This document shows positions 18,919-26,784 of a stretch of DNA of 64,000 bases, piece by piece. The position numbers and the translations under genes are program-made. The notes under the pieces are model-generated. The model saw only the letters and a program-made list of their open reading frames with translations, did no database searches and was not told the origin of the DNA. Origin of the DNA: Alpinimonas psychrophila (GTDB lineage Bacteria; Actinomycetota; Actinomycetes; Actinomycetales; Microbacteriaceae); NCBI RefSeq assembly GCF_014137865.1, contig NZ_JACGWU010000001.1, positions 186,001-250,000 of the forward strand, given 5' to 3'. The first letter of the stretch is position 1. The number at the start of each line of letters is the position of its first letter.

Positions 18919-20882
18919 CAGCCATGCCATCTCTGTGTGGCAAGACCAATTTCATAGTCTGCGCGAATGTCGGCAACCCAGGCTTGTTCGGAGACTTCAG
19001 CCGGGGCCACATCCCACCACAGTTCTGAGCCGGGAAGGTTTGCGTGAGGAATCGTGGGCACCACGATAACCACGGGACCGTTGGATGAGCGGGTTGCATC
19101 CAGAACGTTTGCGAACTCTGCTGCGTTCTCGGCGCGGTAGGCCTCACATCCCATGCCCAGCGCCATTTGCACGATATCCAACTTAAGAAAGTTCCCCTCA
19201 AGGCGCGGTGCCTTGCCGCCAGCGCTCGCCGATTCGGTCACGACCGGACCTTCCTCGCGGTAGCGAAACTCATTGCCGAAGGAGTTTCCAGTGCGCCACA
19301 TTTGCAGGCGTCGAATCACTTGGTAACCGTGATTCTCAGATACCACGATGGTCAGTGGCAGGTGCTCTTGGGAAGCCGTCACGAGCTCGGTGGGGGCCAT
19401 CACAAAGGTGCCGTCACCGATGAAGGTGACAACGCGGTGGGCGGGGTTGGGGTCAGCCAGGCGCACGCCGATGGCCGCGGGCAATTCGTATCCCATGCAC
19501 GAGAAACCGAACTCGAGATGAGCGGTCCGGCCACCGGTCGCATCCCACACCTTCTGGATATCTCCTGGAGGACTCCCGGCACCCGCAATGAGGGTGTCCC
19601 CCTCGCGCATGTGCTTCTGCAGCACGCCAAGGAGCTGCCCCTGCGTGATGACGGCGTCGGTGTTTTCTGAGCCCACGAGGGTTGTCTTATCGAAGGTCAC
19701 CTGGGTATCGATGGCGGCCTCACGCGTGACGCGCCACTGGGACATCTTCTCGCGAATATCCGCGCTCCAGCTTTCCGGAACGCGATACCCGAGGATGGCT
19801 GCGGTGAGGGCAGTCAACCCGAGCTTGGCATCAGAGATGATGGTCTTTGCGCCCTGCTTAATACCGTCGAATTCGGCAACGTTAATGGAGACGAATCGCA
19901 CATCAGGATTCTGAAAAAGCGACTGGGAGCCCGTGGCGAAGTCTGTGAGGCGTGTGCCGACATGGATGATGACGTCGGCTTGCTCAGCGAGACGATTTGT
20001 CTGCGGGGCGCCTTCGAGACCAACTCCCCAGACGTGCCAATCCGCTGATGTCTGAACAGCACCTTTGCCGCCAAACGTTTCGGCTACAGGGATCCCGGTT
20101 GCGTCGGCAAACGCGCGCAGGGCCTCAACGGCATCGGAATAGATGATTCCGCCGCCAGCAATGAGGAGGGGCTTCTTGGCAGCCTTGATGACGGCTGCGA
20201 CATCCGCTACGTCATCGGAAGAGGGCTCGGGGCGGCGAATCTTCCAGTCTTTTTCGGCGAAGAAACTCACCGGAAAATCGAAGGCGTGAGACTGCACATC
20301 TTGGGGGAGGGAAATGACAACGGCCCCGGTCTCCACGGGATTCGCCAAGACGCGGAAAGCCTGGGGCAGTGCCGTGAGGAGTTGCTCGGGGCGGGTGATG
20401 CGATCAAAGAACTTTGAGACGGGGCGGAAAGCATCGTTGACCGTGATGTCGGGGCTGTGGGGGAGCTCAATTTGCTGGAGGACGGGACCTTGGCGCCGGG
20501 TGGCGTAGGTGTCGCCGGGGAGAAGCAGCACAGGAATACGGTTGACCGTAGCTAATGCGGCCGCCGTCACCATGTTCAAAGCACCGGGCCCAATGGAAGC
20601 CGTCACAACGAGTGCCTGCTTGCGCTTGGAGGCCTTAGCGAAGGCGATGGCAGCGTGCGTCAGGGCTTGTTCATTGCGTCCCTGAACGAACGGAAGATCG
20701 TCACTGTACTGGTCTAGTGCCTGACCAAGTCCGGCGACATTCCCGTGTCCGAAAATTCCCATCGCAGCCGGGATGAAGCGCCGTCGCACCCCATCAGAGA
20801 CGGTGTACTGGACGGCGATGTATTTGACGATTGCTTGAGCGACCGTAAGACGAACGGTTTCACCATAGTTGGGAGTAGTCAT
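18918..20882 (-). CDS. Divergent IolD-like ThDP enzyme, operon B
   Basis: 654 residues, homologous end to end with iolD of operon A: FIPAAMGIFGHGNVAGLGQAL, GRNEQALTHAAIAFAK with the activating Glu, LLIAGGGIIYSDA, and FIGDGTFVMAPTEL in the PP domain. The active-site loop after NHGY (residues 517-520) reads QVIRRLQMWRTGNSFG rather than the ASIG-LSE-SQRFG pattern of true IolD. Substrate is therefore probably a different cyclic dione or 2-oxo compound. It sits 13 bases after the aldehyde dehydrogenase gene. Calling it IolD outright would be over-assignment; a C-C hydrolase or a decarboxylase/ligase role is possible. Confidence 0.85.
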   Translation of the reverse strand: MTTPNYGETVRLTVAQAIVKYIAVQYTVSDGVRRRFIPAAMGIFGHGNVAGLGQALDQYSDDLPFVQGRNEQALTHAAIAFAKASKRKQALVVTASIGPGALNMVTAAALATVNRIPVLLLPGDTYATRRQGPVLQQIELPHSPDITVNDAFRPVSKFFDRITRPEQLLTALPQAFRVLANPVETGAVVISLPQDVQSHAFDFPVSFFAEKDWKIRRPEPSSDDVADVAAVIKAAKKPLLIAGGGIIYSDAVEALRAFADATGIPVAETFGGKGAVQTSADWHVWGVGLEGAPQTNRLAEQADVIIHVGTRLTDFATGSQSLFQNPDVRFVSINVAEFDGIKQGAKTIISDAKLGLTALTAAILGYRVPESWSADIREKMSQWRVTREAAIDTQVTFDKTTLVGSENTDAVITQGQLLGVLQKHMREGDTLIAGAGSPPGDIQKVWDATGGRTAHLEFGFSCMGYELPAAIGVRLADPNPAHRVVTFIGDGTFVMAPTELVTASQEHLPLTIVVSENHGYQVIRRLQMWRTGNSFGNEFRYREEGPVVTESASAGGKAPRLEGNFLKLDIVQMALGMGCEAYRAENAAEFANVLDATRSSNGPVVIVVPTIPHANLPGSELWWDVAPAEVSEQAWVADIRADYEIGLATQRWHG

Positions 20883-20895
20883 AATCTTTTCTTCC

Positions 20896-22338
20896 TTAGT
20901 TCCAGGCTCTACCGTGCAGGATGACCGTTTTTACTTCAGTCATTTCGGCTACGGCAGAGCGAACGCCTTCCTTGCCGATACCGCTGGACTTGTAGCCACC
21001 GTAGGGCATGAGGTCGGCGCGCCATAGTTGAGTCCAGTTGATATGGACGACGCCAGATTCGACTTGGCGGGCAGCTTGGATCGCGGCCGAGACATCCTTG
21101 GTGAAGATACCGGCACCGAGGCCATAAACGGTGCTGTTGGCTAATTCAATGGCGTGGTTGGTGTCACGGGCTGTGCTGATGGCCACGGCAGGGCCGAAGA
21201 GCTCGTCTTGAGCAATGGATGCCCGTGGGTCAACGTTGGAAAGAATCGCCGGCTGAATGAGAGTTCCATTTTGCTCGCCACCGGTGACCAGCGTGGCCCC
21301 CTCGGCTTGCGCACGCTTGAGGGCGGCGGTTACGCGGTCAGCCTCGGCACGGGAAATGAGTGTGCCAACCTTTGTGTCCTCCGCACGTGGGTCACCAACC
21401 TTAATTTTTTCCACTTTGCTCTTGAGCGCATCAATGAAATCAGCAGCGATATGGTCGTCGACAATCACGCGTTGGACAGAAATGCAGACTTGACCGGCAT
21501 TGATGTACCCGCCGAGAGCTACGGCTTCTGCGGCGAAATCGATGTCGGCGTCACGCAGGATGGCTACAGGCCCGGAGGCACCGAGTTCGAGGGAGAGCTT
21601 CTTGATGCCGGCAACCCTCGTGATGTGCTCGCCTGTTGCTGTCGAGCCAGTGAAGGAAACCTTGCGAACGCGGGGATCGCTGACAAGGGCATCTCCGAGC
21701 AGGGCGCCCGAGCCAGTGACGATGTTCAGCACACCATCGGGGAGCCCCGCGTCTTGGAAACACTGCGCGAGGGCAATGCTGGTTAGAGGTGTCGCACGTG
21801 CGGGCTTGAGTACGACGGCGTTACCGGCCGCAATCGCGGGAGCAATTTTGTGGAGAACGAGGAGAGCCGGGTAGTTGAACGGTGCAATGGCCACGACAAC
21901 GCCAACGGGTTCGCGAAGCGTGAAACCTATTTTCTCGAAGCCCGTTCCCTTGTTGGCGTCCAAGGGGAGGGACTCTCCGTAGAGCTGGCTGCCCTCGAAG
22001 GCGGCGAGACGAATAATCTCCCCTGATCGACCAGCTTCGCCGCGAGCTTCAACGAGGCTTTTACCGTTTTCGGCGCTGATGACCTGGGCGATGTCTTCCG
22101 ATCGCTCATCGGCGAGAAGTGCTGCCTTGAGCAGGATTGCAAACCGTTCGTGGGCGGGGGTAAAGCGCCAGGCCTTGGCCCCAGCGGTGGCCGCAGCCAA
22201 CGCAACATTCACGTCTTCAGCGTCGGCAACCGCTACAGTTCCGACGATTCTGTCGTCATAGGGGGAGAGGATGTCTTCATACTTTCCCGCGCGCGGGGCT
22301 GTCCAAACGCCGTTGACTAAAAGGCTCTTACGCTCCAT
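20896..22338 (-). CDS. Aldehyde dehydrogenase, first gene of operon B
   Basis: 480 residues, NAD(P)-dependent ALDH superfamily: IAPFNYPALLVLHKIAPAIAAGN, SFTGSTATGEHI, LELGASGP with the catalytic Glu, catalytic Cys in YINAGQVCISVQRV, and the C-terminal MPYGGYKSSGIGKEGVR. Unlike iolA it has the ordinary LELG Glu, so it is a hydrolytic rather than CoA-acylating enzyme. The sequence resembles glycolaldehyde, lactaldehyde or succinate-semialdehyde dehydrogenases. ATG 22338 has GGGAGAG seven bases upstream; a longer frame starting at 22386 would run through the LacI operator and lacks an RBS. Likely oxidises the aldehyde released by the HpcH-type aldolase. Confidence 0.9.
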   Translation of the reverse strand: MERKSLLVNGVWTAPRAGKYEDILSPYDDRIVGTVAVADAEDVNVALAAATAGAKAWRFTPAHERFAILLKAALLADERSEDIAQVISAENGKSLVEARGEAGRSGEIIRLAAFEGSQLYGESLPLDANKGTGFEKIGFTLREPVGVVVAIAPFNYPALLVLHKIAPAIAAGNAVVLKPARATPLTSIALAQCFQDAGLPDGVLNIVTGSGALLGDALVSDPRVRKVSFTGSTATGEHITRVAGIKKLSLELGASGPVAILRDADIDFAAEAVALGGYINAGQVCISVQRVIVDDHIAADFIDALKSKVEKIKVGDPRAEDTKVGTLISRAEADRVTAALKRAQAEGATLVTGGEQNGTLIQPAILSNVDPRASIAQDELFGPAVAISTARDTNHAIELANSTVYGLGAGIFTKDVSAAIQAARQVESGVVHINWTQLWRADLMPYGGYKSSGIGKEGVRSAVAEMTEVKTVILHGRAWN

Positions 22339-22373
22339 TGCATACTCTCCCGTCGAGGTTTCCAGACAAAGTC

Positions 22374-22385
22374 TGGAACGGTCCA
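22374..22385. promoter_or_regulatory. LacI-type operator before operon B
   Basis: TGGAACGGTCCA, an imperfect palindrome centred on CG as in LacI/GalR-family operators, 35 bases upstream of the aldehyde dehydrogenase ATG. The exact reverse complement stands at 24410-24421 before iolE. The LacI-family regulator gene lies between the two copies. Confidence 0.65.
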
Positions 22386-22436
22386 ATTCTCATGCGTAAC
22401 ACTACACTGACGTCAAACTAAAAGTTTCTTCCTGGC

Positions 22437-23459
22437 CTAACGGCGCTGCGTCGAATCGCGAATAACGAGGGTGGGCACAAACTGAATGTCTTGACCAGCA
22501 AGTTCAGACCAGGGTCGTTCCGAGGTCAAGAGTTCCGCGGCCTTTAGCGCCATCGCTACTTTTTCTTGCTCAATGCTTGTAATCGAGATCTGCCTCAGCG
22601 ACGCAACGTGCGTGTTGTCATAGCCCGTCAGCGCAATATGGGCGTGACCTGCTGCCACGCTTTCTTTGATGGCGTCTTGAGCTCCTACGGCAACAACGTC
22701 ATTAAAGCAGACGATGGCGCTCGTCTCGCTGTGTTGGGAAAGTGCTTTAACCGTCGCCCGGTATCCGCCCTGCTCGGATCGATCGGTGGCATCAAGGCTC
22801 AAGGGAGCCAGACCAACGCGTGTCATGGCCCGTTGATAGCCCTCGAAGCGTGATGTGTCGACGGCACCATCCATTGGCCCGACATACACAACGTGCTTGT
22901 GCCCTTCAGCTTGAAGATGCTCAACGATGAGGCGCATTCCTTCGTCGTCATTGCTGCGGAGGTTGACTTCCCGAGAAGTTGCGTCTGAGGGTATGGTCAG
23001 GACTTTGACAATAGGAATGTGGGCAGGGACAGAGAGCAGGGGGCGTTCATCCGGCAAGTCTCCTACGACCAAGATGCCTTTAGGGCGAAGATCCAAAAGG
23101 GCTTGCACAGTCGAGGGCTCGACAATCTTTCGTCCACCAACTTCCACAATGATCGCTGCGGTCATGAATGTTTCGTGCCCCCGGGCGAGGAGCGCGATCC
23201 GAACGATGTCCGCTATTTCGGTGTATACCTGATTGTGCAAATCAACGACCAGGATGCCGACAAAATTGCTTGCCCCAGTAGCCAATGAGCGCGCCCAAGA
23301 GTTGGGAGTAAACCCGAGTTTATTTGCGGCGGCCAAGACGGCGGCCCGACGTTCGGGGCTCACCTTTTCCTTGCCGGCGAACACGAGGGAAACCAACGAC
23401 TTGGAGACCCCGGCTTCGAGGGCGACATCTCTAATGGTGGGACGTTTTTTTGTCGACAC
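22437..23459 (-). CDS. LacI-family transcriptional regulator
   Basis: 340 residues. N-terminal HTH and hinge: TIRDVALEAGVSKSLVSLVFAGKE, then KLGFTPNSWARSLATG. The rest is a periplasmic-binding-like effector domain (VGILVVDLHNQVYTEI, GDAV-like CFNDVVAVGAQDAI, LTGYDNTHVA) ending in TLVIRDSTQRR. It is the second gene of an iolE-lacI transcript, 17 bases after iolE. The predicted operator TGGAMCGKTCCA occurs before iolE (so it controls its own operon) and before operon B. The effector is probably the operon B substrate or an inosose-type intermediate; not determinable from sequence. Confidence 0.92.
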   Translation of the reverse strand: MSTKKRPTIRDVALEAGVSKSLVSLVFAGKEKVSPERRAAVLAAANKLGFTPNSWARSLATGASNFVGILVVDLHNQVYTEIADIVRIALLARGHETFMTAAIIVEVGGRKIVEPSTVQALLDLRPKGILVVGDLPDERPLLSVPAHIPIVKVLTIPSDATSREVNLRSNDDEGMRLIVEHLQAEGHKHVVYVGPMDGAVDTSRFEGYQRAMTRVGLAPLSLDATDRSEQGGYRATVKALSQHSETSAIVCFNDVVAVGAQDAIKESVAAGHAHIALTGYDNTHVASLRQISITSIEQEKVAMALKAAELLTSERPWSELAGQDIQFVPTLVIRDSTQRR

Positions 23460-23476
23460 AGGGGAGTGGTCCAGCT

Positions 23477-24358
23477 CTAATCGAGCTCGGCTAGAGCGGC
23501 TTTTAGAAAGTCGACCGAGGCTTGGGCATCCTCAATTGGGCCCTCGGAAACGGCCGGCTCCTGGCTCAACACGTTGTCTTGCTCTAGGACGTACCAACCT
23601 GCGTAGCCGGCAGCGTTGAGAGCGGCCAGGATTGCTTTCATGTCAACATCGCCCTGACCAACGGGTGCATAGAGACCCTGGATGACGCCTTGGTAATAGT
23701 TGATTTCACCATCAATGACGCGTTTAGCAACTGTAAGGCGCACATCCTTCAGGTGAACATGACCGATGCGATCGGCATGGTCCTGGGCAAATTTCACGGG
23801 GTCTGTTCCACCAATCATCATGTGTCCCGTATCGAAACAGAATCCGATCCCCGAACCGTTGACGACGCGCTCAATGTCTGAGGGGCCTTCGACAATGGTG
23901 CCGACATGAGGGTGGATGACGGCGCGAACACCGTATTCAGCGGCAACACTCTCGAGTTTGTCAAGATTCCTGAGGAGAAGGGCCCACTCGTTTTCCGTCA
24001 ATTCAGGACGGCTGTTGTAATCGTCGTTGCCTGTTGTTGCGGCGAGCACCATTACTTCGGCGCCGGCGGCCCTGAAAGCTTCGAGCTCCTTGCGAATCTC
24101 GGGCTCAGGATCATGGTCTGCCTTATAGAGGACGACGGGAACGAATCCGCCAACAGCCGTCAGGTTGTGCTTCTTGAGAACCTCGCTGCGCAGGGCGGGC
24201 TCTTCGGGAAGAAAACCGAGAGGGCCGAACTCGCAGGCGCTGAAACCCACCTGCGTCATTTCACTCAGTACACGATCTTGTTGCATTTGGTGGCCCCAGC
24301 CGGGCACCTCGCACACGCCCCATGAAATGGGGGCCCCAGCGATTTTGTGTTGTGACAT
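23477..24358 (-). CDS. iolE: Inosose dehydratase (2-keto-myo-inositol dehydratase)
   Basis: Dehydrates 2-keto-myo-inositol to the trihydroxycyclohexane dione used by IolD. 293 residues, xylose-isomerase-like TIM barrel. APISWGVCEVPGWGHQM at the N-terminus, IHPHVGTIVEG, CFDTGHMMIGG (metal His and Asp) and HVHLKDVR fit the IolE/IolH group. It is not in operon A, which lacks a dehydratase, but in a separate unit with the LacI gene and a LacI-type operator 52 bases upstream. It may therefore serve both operons. IolH-type function is an alternative, but then no dehydratase would be encoded here. Confidence 0.85.
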   Translation of the reverse strand: MSQHKIAGAPISWGVCEVPGWGHQMQQDRVLSEMTQVGFSACEFGPLGFLPEEPALRSEVLKKHNLTAVGGFVPVVLYKADHDPEPEIRKELEAFRAAGAEVMVLAATTGNDDYNSRPELTENEWALLLRNLDKLESVAAEYGVRAVIHPHVGTIVEGPSDIERVVNGSGIGFCFDTGHMMIGGTDPVKFAQDHADRIGHVHLKDVRLTVAKRVIDGEINYYQGVIQGLYAPVGQGDVDMKAILAALNAAGYAGWYVLEQDNVLSQEPAVSEGPIEDAQASVDFLKAALAELD

Positions 24359-24409
24359 CAGTGTCCTTTATTTATTGTGTAAGCGATTTTTTGAGCTCCG
24401 CAAGCATCA

Positions 24410-24421
24410 TGGACCGTTCCA
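24410..24421. promoter_or_regulatory. LacI-type operator before iolE-lacI
   Basis: TGGACCGTTCCA, exact reverse complement of the copy at 22374-22385. It lies 52 bases upstream of the iolE ATG inside the 280-base divergent region shared with the ABC transporter. A weaker CG-centred element, AAGCGATT, is nearby at 24381-24388. Confidence 0.65.
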
Positions 24422-24558
24422 AAATACTATGGATGTGCGGGTGTTTTGTCTAGCGCGCACCCCGAGTAATCCGATCGAATATCAAAACCCCCAGTGGATC
24501 GATACTCAACCATTTCGGTTTGATAACTTTTGGCCTCATCGGGATTTGCAATGTAAGC

Positions 24559-24588
24559 ATGTTATGACATACTTCAAATGTTATGACA
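24559..24588 (+). promoter_or_regulatory. Tandem GntR (IolR-like) boxes before the sugar ABC operon
   Basis: ATGTTATGACATA at 24559-24571 and ATGTTATGACA at 24578-24588, two direct copies offset by 19 bases. The first is the exact reverse complement of the iolC box. A weak promoter reading (TTGCAA at 24546-24551, CATACT at 24568-24573, spacer 16) would place the first box over the -10 and the second just downstream, consistent with repression. Confidence 0.65.
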
Positions 24589-24639
24589 AAGATGTGTGAC
24601 GTCGTAACCACCAATTACTCAATGAAGAGAGGCACGTCA

Positions 24640-25626
24640 ATGACATTCAAAATCAAGATCGCTTCTGTTGCAGCAGTTGCAGCAGTTGTCGCGATGACGC
24701 TCGCAGGCTGTTCGGCCGGAGCCACCAGCTCCAGCACGACAGGCGCAGCAGCAGTTAAAGGCAACAAGATCTGCGTTTACACCCACGGTGATGGCGGAAC
24801 GTTCTGGTCCGTCTTCCAAAAGGGTGCCGAAGCAGCAGCTGCTGACCTCAACGTAACTCTCGACTACCAGGGCTCGACCAACGACTCGGCCAAGCAAGCT
24901 CAGACCATCACCGCTGGTATTGCTGCTGGCTGCCAAGGAATCGCCGCATCGGCTCCCGACCCCGCTGCTATCAAGACGGCAATGCTTGCTGCTCATGCCG
25001 CTGGCATCCCCACCGTCACGGCAAACTCGGGCTCTGCTGTCTTCGCTGAGCTCGGTGCATTTACGCACATTGGTCAAGATGAAATTGTCGCTGGCCGCGC
25101 TGCTGGCGAGAAGTTCAACGCAATGGGCCTGAAGAACATCCTCTGCCCCATCCAGGAAGCTGCTAACTCTGGCCTCACCGAGCGTTGCAAGGGTGCCTCT
25201 GAAACCTTCAAGGGTAAGGTCACGAACTTCAACGTTGATGGTGCTCTGGCAGACCTCACTGGTGCAGAGGCAAAGATTGCCGCAGCTCTCACAGCTGACC
25301 CCACGATCGACGGAATCTTTGCACTGAACGCTGACGTAGCCACCGGTGCTGCGCTTCCTGCAGCAACTGCATCGGGCCGTGCCATCAAGATCGGAACGAT
25401 CGACATGTCAGCCGATGCTCTCAAGGCAATTAAGGCCGGAACCATTGCCTTCGCTGTCGACCAGCAGCAGTACGCTCAGGGCTACATGGCCGTCGTTCTC
25501 TTGAACTTGGCCATCAACAACGGTAACGAGCTCGGTGGCGGACTGCCCATCTACTCGGGTCCTGGCTTTGTAACTGCCGAGAATGTCGACGCTGTTATGG
25601 CACTTGTTGCGGCTGGTACTCGCTAA
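24640..25626 (+). CDS. Sugar/inositol ABC transporter substrate-binding lipoprotein
   Basis: 328 residues. Signal peptide with lipobox MTLAGC, lipidation Cys24, then a Peripla_BP_4 (ribose/inositol-type) fold: KICVYTHGDGGTFWSVFQKGAE, ITAGIAAGCQGIAASAPDPAAI, DGIFALNADVATGAA, AFAVDQQQYAQGYMAV. Anchored outside the membrane and delivers substrate to the permease downstream. ATG 24640 has AGAGAGGC as RBS; the ATG at 24622 lacks one. Given the shared IolR-like boxes with iolC, myo-inositol or another cyclitol is the likely ligand; a simple sugar cannot be ruled out. Confidence 0.9.
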   Translation: MTFKIKIASVAAVAAVVAMTLAGCSAGATSSSTTGAAAVKGNKICVYTHGDGGTFWSVFQKGAEAAAADLNVTLDYQGSTNDSAKQAQTITAGIAAGCQGIAASAPDPAAIKTAMLAAHAAGIPTVTANSGSAVFAELGAFTHIGQDEIVAGRAAGEKFNAMGLKNILCPIQEAANSGLTERCKGASETFKGKVTNFNVDGALADLTGAEAKIAAALTADPTIDGIFALNADVATGAALPAATASGRAIKIGTIDMSADALKAIKAGTIAFAVDQQQYAQGYMAVVLLNLAINNGNELGGGLPIYSGPGFVTAENVDAVMALVAAGTR

Positions 25627-25640
25627 CACCAAGCGGTGAC

Positions 25641-25677
25641 AGACTGGCCGGTGAGCCGCAGGCTTACCGGCCAGTCT
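25641..25677 (+). terminator. Intercistronic hairpin between binding protein and permease
   Basis: AGACTGGCCGGT at 25641-25652 pairs with ACCGGCCAGTCT at 25666-25677; inside, a G-T wobble and AGCC/GGCT extend the stem around a GCA loop, giving about 17 pairs. Only TT follows, so it probably stabilises the binding-protein mRNA or attenuates the permease rather than terminating fully. Same layout as the oppA-oppB gap at 59031-59064. Confidence 0.75.
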
Positions 25678-25734
25678 TCATTCCAAAACCCGGAACCCGT
25701 AACCCGCAACACCGAACGAAAGAATCTGCCGAAG

Positions 25735-26784
25735 ATGACAGACACAAAGACCGCGACGAAAGACGAGCGGATAAGCAACGTCTCCTTCCTGACGAATATC
25801 ATGAGGCGCCCTGAATTTGGCGCTCTAATCGGCGCCGTCGTCATCTACGTGATGTTCGCCGTCGTTGATACCACCGGCCAATTTGCGACCCTGCAGGGTA
25901 CAGCCGGTTGGACCGACTTCGCGGCTCCCATCGGGATCATTGCCGTTTTCGTCGCACTTCTCATGATTGCCGGAGAGTTTGATCTCTCGACAGGCGTCAT
26001 GGTGGGAACATCAGGCCTTCTCCTTGGAATTCTCGTTTCACAATTCGGCTGGGCCATCTGGCCGGCCATCGGCTTTACGCTGGTTTTCGCTGCCGGTATT
26101 GGGCTCATGAACGGTCTTCTTGTGATCAAGACGGGCCTCCCTTCCTTCATTGTTACGCTGGCCACATTCTTTGTCCTCAAGGGAGCGAACTTGGCGGTGA
26201 CAAAGGGATTTACGGGATCCGTTCGAGTCTCCAACATTGACCAAGGCGCCGGCTTTGAGGATGCTCGCAAGATTTTTGCAACAACGTTTGATCTCGGCGG
26301 CGCACAGTTTCAAATTACAGTCGTCTGGTGGATTATCGTCACCATCTTGGCCACGTGGCTCCTCACCAAGACCACATTCGGCAACTGGATCTTCGCATCG
26401 GGCGGCGACGCTAATGCCGCTCGCAATGCGGGAGTCCCCGTCAATCGCACCAAGGTCACCCTTTTTGTGATGACTTCCGTGGCGGCCGCCCTCGTTGGTA
26501 TCATGCTTGCCCTTCGCCTCAACGGCATGCAGGCAGGTCAGGGTGTAGGCCAAGAGTTCTACTACATTATTGCCGCTGCGGTCGGTGGAACCCTCCTGAC
26601 CGGTGGTTCTGGTTCCGCGATCGGTGCATCGATTGGTGCCGCCATCATGGGCCTCGCCGCGATTGGTATTCCTTTCGCCCTCTGGGACCAAGACTGGGTC
26701 TCCACCTTCCTCGGTGTGATTCTTTTCTCCGCGGTCCTTGTCAACTCATTCATCTCTAGAAAAGCGAAGGGTGCCCGCAAATGA
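25735..26784 (+). CDS. Sugar ABC transporter permease
   Basis: 349 residues, about nine to ten membrane helices, RbsC/FrcC-type BPD_transp_2 permease. GEFDLSTGVMVGTSGLLLG near residue 85 matches the G-E-DLS-G block, and AAAVGGTLLTGGSGSAIGASIGAAIMG near residue 290 is the conserved EAA-like loop region. ATG 25735 is preferred over an upstream frame that would encode the hairpin. The TGA overlaps the ATPase ATG by 4 bases. The only permease gene in the operon, so the transporter is a homodimer. Confidence 0.92.
   Translation: MTDTKTATKDERISNVSFLTNIMRRPEFGALIGAVVIYVMFAVVDTTGQFATLQGTAGWTDFAAPIGIIAVFVALLMIAGEFDLSTGVMVGTSGLLLGILVSQFGWAIWPAIGFTLVFAAGIGLMNGLLVIKTGLPSFIVTLATFFVLKGANLAVTKGFTGSVRVSNIDQGAGFEDARKIFATTFDLGGAQFQITVVWWIIVTILATWLLTKTTFGNWIFASGGDANAARNAGVPVNRTKVTLFVMTSVAAALVGIMLALRLNGMQAGQGVGQEFYYIIAAAVGGTLLTGGSGSAIGASIGAAIMGLAAIGIPFALWDQDWVSTFLGVILFSAVLVNSFISRKAKGARK

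Noticed and set aside
24381-24388. AAGCGATT as a LacI half-operator before iolE
   Set aside because: It fits the generic AANCGNTT core, but it is not repeated before operon B, whereas TGGAMCGKTCCA is; treated as weak.
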